Source: an uncultured Oscillibacter sp. (GTDB taxonomy: Bacteria > Bacillota > Clostridia > Oscillospirales > Oscillospiraceae). Taken from it: 64,000 bases of DNA. The notes under the pieces were generated by a model, which was not told the origin of the DNA, did no database searches, and was given only the letters and a program-made list of their open reading frames with translations. Numbering within the stretch: the first letter of the stretch is position 1; every line of letters begins with the position of its first letter. Shown piece after piece: positions 41,237 to 48,087 of the stretch. The translations under genes and the position numbers were made by a program. The stretch covers positions 20,172 through 84,171 of the forward strand of contig NZ_CAJUBK010000004.1 in assembly GCF_910584465.1 (NCBI RefSeq), given 5' to 3'.

Positions 41237-42163
41237 TCAAGGGACGTACGTCACGAGGACCCTGCAGCCGCCCTCCACCGCGTATCCGCCGCTCCCGGCG
41301 GGGAGGAACAGGCACTCGCCCTTCCGGATCGTTCGGGCCTCGCCGCCGCAGATCCACCGCCCCTCCCCCTCCGTGACCAGGAGGGCGTGGAAGGAGCCCG
41401 GCCCGCACCGGGCGGTGAAGGGGCCGTCATAGCCGTCCACGGCGAAGCAGCCGCACTCGCCCAAATGGGGGCCGAAGTCCATCGCCCCCACGGGATGGAG
41501 GTCCGTCACCTCCAGCGCCTTCTCCACATGGAGGGGGCGGGGCCTGCCGTCCGCGCCCACCCGGTCGTAGTCGTACACCCGGTAGGTCACGTTGGAGTTC
41601 TGCTGGATCTCCGCGATCGCCAGCCCCGCGCCGATGGCGTGGAGGGTGCCGGAGGGGATGAAGAACACGTCGCCCGCTTTCACCGGGACCTTCCGCAGCA
41701 GCTCCGTCAGGCTCCCGTCCCCGATGGCCCGGACGAGCTCCTCCCGGCTGGTCTCCCGCCGGAAGCCGTAGTATAGATACGCGCCGGGCTCCGCCTCCAG
41801 GGCGATCCACATCTCCGTCTTGCCGTACTGCCCCTCGTGGGCCAGGGCGTACTCGTCGGAGGGATGGACCTGGATGGAGAGGTCCTGGTCCGCGTCGATG
41901 AGCTTGATGAGCACCGGGAACTCCTTGAAGCGGCCGCAGTTCGTCCCCAGGACCTCCGGTCCCGCCTCCTCGATGTACTCCGCCAGGGTCCGGCCCGCAT
42001 AAGGGCCGTCCGCCAGGACGGAGGGGCCGTCCGGGTGGCAGGAGAGGACCCAGGCTTCCGCCAGGGGGTCCAGACCGCTCTTCACGCCGAAATCCTCCCG
42101 CAGGCGGCGGTGCCCGCCCCAGAGGTAGTCCTTGCAGGCGGGGGAAAGCAGATACGCTGGCAT
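41237..42163 (-). CDS. manA: Mannose-6-phosphate isomerase, class I
   Basis: 308 residues, the short Firmicutes form. Zinc and active-site motifs: KDYLWGGHRRL, 'LIKLIDADQDLSIQVHPSDEYA', GKTEMWIALEAEPGAYLYYG, FIPSGTLHAIGAGLAIAEIQQNSNVTYRVYDYDR. It interconverts mannose-6-phosphate and fructose-6-phosphate. About 119 bases separate it from the MATE gene; no shared function is evident. Confidence 0.95.
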   Translation of the reverse strand: MPAYLLSPACKDYLWGGHRRLREDFGVKSGLDPLAEAWVLSCHPDGPSVLADGPYAGRTLAEYIEEAGPEVLGTNCGRFKEFPVLIKLIDADQDLSIQVHPSDEYALAHEGQYGKTEMWIALEAEPGAYLYYGFRRETSREELVRAIGDGSLTELLRKVPVKAGDVFFIPSGTLHAIGAGLAIAEIQQNSNVTYRVYDYDRVGADGRPRPLHVEKALEVTDLHPVGAMDFGPHLGECGCFAVDGYDGPFTARCGPGSFHALLVTEGEGRWICGGEARTIRKGECLFLPAGSGGYAVEGGCRVLVTYVP

Positions 42164-42255
42164 CGATATAGCCTCCTTCGCATAGGGCCGGCGGAGACAT
42201 CCGTCTCCGCCGGCCCCCTCTTCACATGTCTTTATCTCACTCGTATCCTCCGCCC

Positions 42256-45200
42256 TCAGCCCTGCGGCACGATCTTGCAGGCATTGTGCTCCTTCCGGTC
42301 CAGCACCTCTTTGATCGTGCCCTTCAGCTGGTCCAGCACGACGGGCTTGGCGATGTGGGCGTCCATGCCGGAGTCCAGCGCGTTGCGGATGTCGTCCACG
42401 AAGGCGTTGGCCGTCATGGCGATGATGGCTACCGACTGGGCCGAGGGATGCCCTCCCGCCCGGATCGCCCGGGTGGCCTCATAGCCGTTCAGGATGGGCA
42501 TCTGCACGTCCATCAGGATGATGTCATACTCCCCGGGCTTCGACGCCTCGAACTTCTCCACGGCCTGCTGGCCGTTCTCCGCGGTGTCGCAGACCGCCCC
42601 CAGGGTGCTCAGGATCTTCACCAGGATCATGCGGTTGACCTCGATGTCGTCCACCACCATGATCCGCCGGCCTTCCACCACGCTCTTGCCCTCATCGGAG
42701 ACGGCGGCCTTCTGGGTGCCCATCATGCGCTGGATGGCGTCCTTGAAATTGCTCATGAAGAAGGGCTTGGGCAGGAAGTGCTCGATGCCCACCTCCATGG
42801 CCTCCTGCTCGATGTCCGCCCAGTCGTAGGCGGTGAAGAAGAGGATGGGGATCTTGTGGGGATATTTCTTCCGGACCAGCCGGGCGGTCTCCATGCCGTC
42901 CAGATCCGGCATCTTCCAGTCCAGCAGCATGATGTCATAGGGCTCGCCCGCCTTCCGGGCGGCCCGCATCATCTCGATCGCCTCGGCGCCGCTGGTGGCG
43001 TAATGGGTGACGACGCCGGGGGCCGACATCTTCCGCACGATGTCCCGGCAGATGTCCTCGTCGTCGTCCGCCACGATCATCCGGGTGATGTTGTGCTTCT
43101 CCCAGAAGGCCGGGTCCTCCTCCCGGTCCTCGATCCGCAGCTCCAGCTCCACGGTGAAGGTGCTGCCCTCGCCGAGCTTGCTCTCCACGCAGATCTTGCC
43201 GCCCATCAGGTCCACCAGGCTCTTGGTGATGGCCATGCCCAGGCCGGTGCCCTGGATCTTGTTCAGCATGGTGCTCTGCTCCCGTGTGAAGGGATCGAAG
43301 ATCACCCGCTGATACTCCTCGCTCATGCCCTGGCCGTTGTCCTTGATGGTGAACTGGATCCGGCTGTAATGTTCGTCCACCTTGGGCAGCTCCTTGACCC
43401 GCATCTCGATCCGCCCGCCGGTCTGGGTATATTTCACGGCGTTGGAGAGGATGTTGATCAGGATCTGGTCGATCCGCAGCTTGTCGCCCAGCAGGTGCTC
43501 CTGGGTCAGGGAGCTGGTGAATATCTCGAAGGTCTGGTCCTTGGCCTTGGCCTGGGGGCGGATGATGGTGTTCAGCTCGTCGATGACCACCGCCAGGTTC
43601 AGCTCGCCGATGTTCAGCACGGCGCTGCCGCTCTCGATCTTGTTCATGTCCAGCACGTCGTTGATCAGTCCCAGCAGGTGCTGGCTGGCGGCATAGATCT
43701 TCTGGGTGTAGTCCATGACCCGGTCCGGGTCGTCCGCCTCCTCCCGCAGCAGGGCGACGAAGCCCATGATGGCGTTCATCGGCGTGCGGATATCGTGGCT
43801 GACGTTGCTGAGGAAGGTGCTCTTGGCCTTGCTGGCCACCTGGGCCATCTCCAGGGCTTCGCTCAGGGTGTCCTGCGCCTTGCGCTCCTGGGTCCGGTCG
43901 GAGATGTAGATGATGATCTTCTTCACGCCCTGGAGGGACACGCAGTACACGCTCTCCCGGAACCACTTGTGCTCTCCGGTCCTGGGGTCGATCCGCTCGC
44001 TCTCCGTGGTCTCCAGGGACTGGCCCGGCTCCATCGCGGCCAGGGCCTCCGGCCCGGTCTCCTGGCCGCTGAAGTACCGGGCGTGCACGATCTTCCCCGA
44101 GTCCTTCAGCAGGTCTTCCTTGGAGATGCCCAGCACCCGCTCCACGTTCGAGCTGATGAACTCCGCCTTCTCGCCCCGGCCGTCCATCATCATGTAGACG
44201 TCGTCGATGTTGTCCGACAGGAAGGTGGAGAAGATCTCGAACATCTGCTCCTGGTACTGCAGCTCCTGGTCCTTCTCCGCCCACTTGGCCTCCTGCTGCG
44301 CCTTCTGGGCGGTGAAGTCCAAAAGGAACCTTTGATAATACAGCTCCCCGTCCCGTTCGATGAGCTTGATATTGCCCAGGATGTAGAAGAGGCTCCCGTC
44401 TTTATGCAGGACGCGGTACTCCACGTCCGCCGTGTCCCCCTTCTCCTTCAAGGAGTGGATGGCCGCCCGGAGCTTGGGTTTGTCCCCGTCCAGGACCGAC
44501 TGGGCCACCATGTTGAAGCCGTCCTTCAGGAGCTCCTCCTTCGTCCGATACCCCAGGAGGTCCAGGGCCGCCCGGTTCACGCTGATCACACGCTTCCCGT
44601 CCAGGCTGTGGCACATGACGCCGCAGTCCAGGGTGGAGAACAGCAGCTCCAGCGTCCGGTCCTTGTCCACGATCTCCTGCTCGTATTTCCGCTCCCGCGT
44701 CACGTCGACGCCCAGGCCCACGGTGCCCATGACGCTGCCGTCCAGATCGTACAGGGGGGATTTGTACGTCGTCAGCAGGATCTCCCCGTCCCCGGTCTGG
44801 ATGGCCTCGTCACTGACGCAGAGCCCCCGCTTCTCCATGACCTCCCGCTCCGACCAGACGCAGGCCGGGTCGTCATGCTCCACGTTCCAGACGTCGGCAT
44901 GCATCTGCCCCTCCACCTGCTCCCGGCTCTTGCCCGCGGTCTGGCAGAAGCGGTCGTTCACTTTTTCATGGATGCCGTCCTTGGTCTTATACCAGATCAG
45001 GTTCGGCGACTCGTTGATGGTGGTGTCCAGGAACTGCCGGGCCTGCCACAGGTCCTTGCGCAGCTTATGCCCCTCCTGCCACTTCAAAAAGCGGAAGCGG
45101 AGCTCCCCCTCCGAGAGGGGGGCCGTCCAAATGTCCCGGACCTGCGCGGGCGCGGATCCCGCCAAGCGTCCGGTCTGCTCACGGCCGGCCAGCAAGATCA

Positions 45201-45429
45201 GCTCGGCCTCCGGCCTCATGTCCGCCGCCAGGGCCGCCAGCACCGCCCCGGCGTCCGCCCCCTCCAGGTCGGCCAAGATCACGTCCGCCCGGCGGATAAG
45301 GTCCGCCTGGGGCTCCGCGCTCCCGGAGAAGGTGTGCGTGAAGCCCTCCAGCGGCGGGATCTCCCGGATGGCCTCCAGACTGCCGACCTGCCGGGTGAGC
45401 AAATAAAATCGAATATGGCAGTGATACAT
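42256..45429 (-). CDS. Hybrid sensor histidine kinase, PAS type, two receivers (chimeric layout)
   Basis: 1,057 residues. It begins MYHCHIRFYLLTRQ: a receiver-like domain without acceptor Asp (about 1-115), then PAS about 125-255 (NLIWYKTKDGIHEKVNDRF), PAS about 265-385 and PAS about 395-510. HisKA is [16 protein letters not shown] (His545), then ATPase (NILSNAVKYT, GTGLGMAI) and two receivers (ADDDEDI...LLDWKMP; VDDIEVN...LMDVQMP). The first half is closely similar to the 20.6-kb kinase, the second half to the dCache kinase at 48-51 kb. It is the last gene of the five-gene phosphorelay cluster. Confidence 0.94.
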   Translation of the reverse strand: MYHCHIRFYLLTRQVGSLEAIREIPPLEGFTHTFSGSAEPQADLIRRADVILADLEGADAGAVLAALAADMRPEAELILLAGREQTGRLAGSAPAQVRDIWTAPLSEGELRFRFLKWQEGHKLRKDLWQARQFLDTTINESPNLIWYKTKDGIHEKVNDRFCQTAGKSREQVEGQMHADVWNVEHDDPACVWSEREVMEKRGLCVSDEAIQTGDGEILLTTYKSPLYDLDGSVMGTVGLGVDVTRERKYEQEIVDKDRTLELLFSTLDCGVMCHSLDGKRVISVNRAALDLLGYRTKEELLKDGFNMVAQSVLDGDKPKLRAAIHSLKEKGDTADVEYRVLHKDGSLFYILGNIKLIERDGELYYQRFLLDFTAQKAQQEAKWAEKDQELQYQEQMFEIFSTFLSDNIDDVYMMMDGRGEKAEFISSNVERVLGISKEDLLKDSGKIVHARYFSGQETGPEALAAMEPGQSLETTESERIDPRTGEHKWFRESVYCVSLQGVKKIIIYISDRTQERKAQDTLSEALEMAQVASKAKSTFLSNVSHDIRTPMNAIMGFVALLREEADDPDRVMDYTQKIYAASQHLLGLINDVLDMNKIESGSAVLNIGELNLAVVIDELNTIIRPQAKAKDQTFEIFTSSLTQEHLLGDKLRIDQILINILSNAVKYTQTGGRIEMRVKELPKVDEHYSRIQFTIKDNGQGMSEEYQRVIFDPFTREQSTMLNKIQGTGLGMAITKSLVDLMGGKICVESKLGEGSTFTVELELRIEDREEDPAFWEKHNITRMIVADDDEDICRDIVRKMSAPGVVTHYATSGAEAIEMMRAARKAGEPYDIMLLDWKMPDLDGMETARLVRKKYPHKIPILFFTAYDWADIEQEAMEVGIEHFLPKPFFMSNFKDAIQRMMGTQKAAVSDEGKSVVEGRRIMVVDDIEVNRMILVKILSTLGAVCDTAENGQQAVEKFEASKPGEYDIILMDVQMPILNGYEATRAIRAGGHPSAQSVAIIAMTANAFVDDIRNALDSGMDAHIAKPVVLDQLKGTIKEVLDRKEHNACKIVPQG

Positions 45430-45487
45430 CCGTATCCACCCGCTTCCTCAAAAAGATCTGGACGCGTCCCCCGCGTCCGGGCGGACC

Positions 45488-46597
45488 TCAGCCGACGCTC
45501 TGCTGCGCCTCCGGCAGGGTCAGGTACATCTCGAAAAGCCGCTCCTCCACGGCGAGGAAGCTCTCCAGCAGATAGGGGCTGAACAGCCCGCACTGCCCGG
45601 TGCAGATCATCTCCACCACCCTCTCCCGGGGGAAGGAGGGCTTGTAGACCCGCTTGCAGCTCAGCGCGTCGTAAACGTCCGCCAGGGACACCACCTGGGA
45701 CCAGATGGTGATCTCCTCACCGGCCAGATGATCGGGATAGCCCCGGCCGTCCCAGCGCTCATGGTGGTGCCGGGCGATGTCGCAGGCATAGTCATAGATG
45801 CCGCTGTCCCGCAGCTGGGGGATGCTCTCCAGGATGGTCACGCCCTTGGTGGTGTGGCTCTTCATGATCTCGTATTCCGCTTCCGTGAGCTTGCCGGGCT
45901 TGGTCAGCACCGCGTCGGGGATGGTGATCTTCCCCACGTCGTGCATGATGGAGGCCAGGGCGATGTTCTCGATCTCCTCCTCGCTCAGGCCGCTCCCAAG
46001 CTCCGTGTTCTGCAGCATCAGCCGGGTGATCTGGCAGATGCGCTGGACATGTCCGCCGGACTCCTCGTTGCGGAACTCGATGGCGGTGGCCAGGGCCTCG
46101 ATCATGCCCTGGTTCAGCTGGATGATCCGCTCCGCCTGCTCCAGGATGGCGATGTGCTGGTTCTCCACCACGGTGTTCAGGTGCTTCCGGGCCTCGAAGA
46201 GCTCGATGACGGAACGGACCCGCCGCAGCACGACATAGGAGATCACCGGCTTGCTGATCACGTCCATGACGCCCAGCTCATAAGCCTCCTTCATGACCTC
46301 CTGGCCGCACTCGGCAGTGATGAGGAACACCGGGATCTTGTCCACCAGCCCCAGGGGCTTCAGCCTCCGCAGGACCTCGATGCCGGTCATCCCCGGCATC
46401 TGCACATCCAGGAGGATGGCGCAGAGCTGGTTGCGCAGGATCTGAGACAGGCCCGCCAGGCCGTCCTCCGCTTCCAGGACCGTATAATGATCGGAGAAGA
46501 GCTTCCTCAAGATCTTGCGGTTGATCGCGTCGTCGTCCACGATCAAGATCGTGCTGGACGCCTGGTCGCTGCCCGGCCACAGGTTCAAGTCCTCCAC
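45488..46597 (-). CDS. Response regulator with HD-GYP output
   Basis: 369 residues from GTG 46597 after AAAGGAAG. The receiver has IVDDDAIN, acceptor in LLDVQMPGMTG and SKPV. After a helical linker comes an HD-GYP domain: IMHDVGKITIPD, 'KSHTTKGVTILESI', ARHHHERWDGRGYPDHLAGEE and VSLADVYDALS. HD-GYP proteins hydrolyse cyclic di-GMP; all core motifs are intact, so activity is plausible. Third output-bearing gene in the cluster and a probable target of the neighbouring kinases through the HPt. Confidence 0.93.
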   Translation of the reverse strand: MEDLNLWPGSDQASSTILIVDDDAINRKILRKLFSDHYTVLEAEDGLAGLSQILRNQLCAILLDVQMPGMTGIEVLRRLKPLGLVDKIPVFLITAECGQEVMKEAYELGVMDVISKPVISYVVLRRVRSVIELFEARKHLNTVVENQHIAILEQAERIIQLNQGMIEALATAIEFRNEESGGHVQRICQITRLMLQNTELGSGLSEEEIENIALASIMHDVGKITIPDAVLTKPGKLTEAEYEIMKSHTTKGVTILESIPQLRDSGIYDYACDIARHHHERWDGRGYPDHLAGEEITIWSQVVSLADVYDALSCKRVYKPSFPRERVVEMICTGQCGLFSPYLLESFLAVEERLFEMYLTLPEAQQSVG

Positions 46598-46668
46598 TTT
46601 GGATCACTTCCTTTCTCCCCCTAGACGGAGGGGAGTCCCATATGACCACCCGATCTGCCGAACGGATA

Positions 46669-47706
46669 TCACAGCTTCATGAAATAATCCACGATCTGGG
46701 GCTCACAGTCCTCCAGCAGGGCCAAAAGCATGTCGTCCACCATCGCGCCGCCCTCGCCCGACAGGCGCTTGACCACGAACTTGACGGGGCGTGCCTTGTC
46801 TCCGAAGAATTTGGAGCGCATCTCGTCGAACTCGTCCACCAGGCGGCACAGCTGGCAGAAGACGGAGTTGTTCTTCCCCACGATGCCGTCCGGGTATCCC
46901 TTCCCGTCGAAGCGCTCGTGATGGTGGAGGCATATGCTGGCGCAGACCTCCACGAAATAGGCGCAGCTGTGCGCCCGGTTCAGCCGGACCAGGTTGGACC
47001 CCATCATAGGATGGGTCCTCTGCAGGTCCTGGAACCCGCCCTGGCCCCCCGCCGCCATGAGCTGGAGCCGCCGGTCCGGGATCAGCATCTCGCCGATGTC
47101 GCAGAAGTAGGCGGCCTTGCTGACCAGCTCCACGGCGTCGTTGTTCATCCGCAGCTCCCGGGAGGTCTTGTTGTAGTTGACGAGCAGGATGCGCATCAGG
47201 TCCGACATGATCTTGTAATGGGTGTCGTCCTTGCCGTTGTTGGTGAGGTAGGTCTTATAGACGGACTCCAGGTCGGCGATGTAGGCCCAGGTCTCCTTCA
47301 GGTCCTCGTTCTTCAGGTCGTACTCCGGGATCACGCCCAGCCGGGACCGCAGGCGCCGGAGCACGTCCTCCCGGTCGAAGGGCTTGCCGATGAACTCGGC
47401 GATGTTGTACTGCAGCGCCCGCTCCACGTTGTCCCGCGTGGGCTCGGCCGTGACCAGGAAGACGGGGATGTGGGTCATCTGCTTGTCGGCGATGAAGCGG
47501 AGCACGTCGAAGCCGTCGATATGCGGCATGGCGATGTCCAGCAGGATGGCGTCCAGCCGGTCGCCCTGCTTCGTGATGTAATCGAAGGCCATGTTGCCGC
47601 TGTTGGCCTCCACGATATCGAAATCCCGGCAAAGGATGCTCTTGAGGATGATGCGGTCGATCTCCGTATCATCGACGATCAGCAGCTGTTTACGTTCTTG
47701 GGCCAT
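46669..47706 (-). CDS. Response regulator with degenerate HD-GYP-like output
   Basis: 345 residues from ATG 47706 after GAGGTG. Receiver: IVDDTEID, acceptor in LLDIAMPHIDG, GKPFD. The C-terminal domain keeps the second half motif (LHHHERFDGKGYPDGIVGKN) and CRLVDEFDEM. But the position of the HD pair reads FCDIGEMLIPD, with Cys in place of the metal-binding His and Glu in place of Lys. It may be a regulatory pseudo-enzyme rather than an active cyclic di-GMP phosphodiesterase (inference). It sits next to the intact HD-GYP regulator. Confidence 0.9.
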   Translation of the reverse strand: MAQERKQLLIVDDTEIDRIILKSILCRDFDIVEANSGNMAFDYITKQGDRLDAILLDIAMPHIDGFDVLRFIADKQMTHIPVFLVTAEPTRDNVERALQYNIAEFIGKPFDREDVLRRLRSRLGVIPEYDLKNEDLKETWAYIADLESVYKTYLTNNGKDDTHYKIMSDLMRILLVNYNKTSRELRMNNDAVELVSKAAYFCDIGEMLIPDRRLQLMAAGGQGGFQDLQRTHPMMGSNLVRLNRAHSCAYFVEVCASICLHHHERFDGKGYPDGIVGKNNSVFCQLCRLVDEFDEMRSKFFGDKARPVKFVVKRLSGEGGAMVDDMLLALLEDCEPQIVDYFMKL

Positions 47707-47733
47707 GGCGATTCACCTCTTCCCGTCTGGCGC

Positions 47734-48087
47734 TCATTGATACCGCCGGATGCAGTCGACGATGGCGTCCTGGACCGGCAGCAGCCCCTCATAGACCGCC
47801 TTGGCCGCCTTCCCGTCCCCGGAGCGCAGCAGCCCCAGGCTCTTCGTATAAGGGTCGAACAGCGGGTCCAGCCCCAGGTTCCCGGTGACGCCCTTGAGGG
47901 TATGGACCCGCTTGGTCAGGCCCTCCAGATCCGCGGCGTCGAACTCCTCCAGCCGCACGTCGTTCTCCGCCACGGCGCTGAGGAACATCCCCAGCATCAT
48001 CACATACAGCTCCTGGTCCCCCATCACCCGGTCCAGGGCCCCGTCCACGTCTACGCCCAGGCCCTTCAGTTCCTCGATCAAACTCAT
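47734..48087 (-). CDS. Stand-alone HPt phosphotransfer protein
   Basis: 117 residues, all helical. The acceptor site is KRVHTLKGVTGNLGL with His62. HPt proteins shuttle phosphoryl groups from a hybrid kinase receiver to response regulators. Its ATG overlaps the stop of the upstream hybrid kinase (ATGA), fixing a close stoichiometric link. It is the only HPt in the window and could also serve the other hybrid kinases, none of which has an HPt domain. Confidence 0.92.
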   Translation of the reverse strand: MSLIEELKGLGVDVDGALDRVMGDQELYVMMLGMFLSAVAENDVRLEEFDAADLEGLTKRVHTLKGVTGNLGLDPLFDPYTKSLGLLRSGDGKAAKAVYEGLLPVQDAIVDCIRRYQ

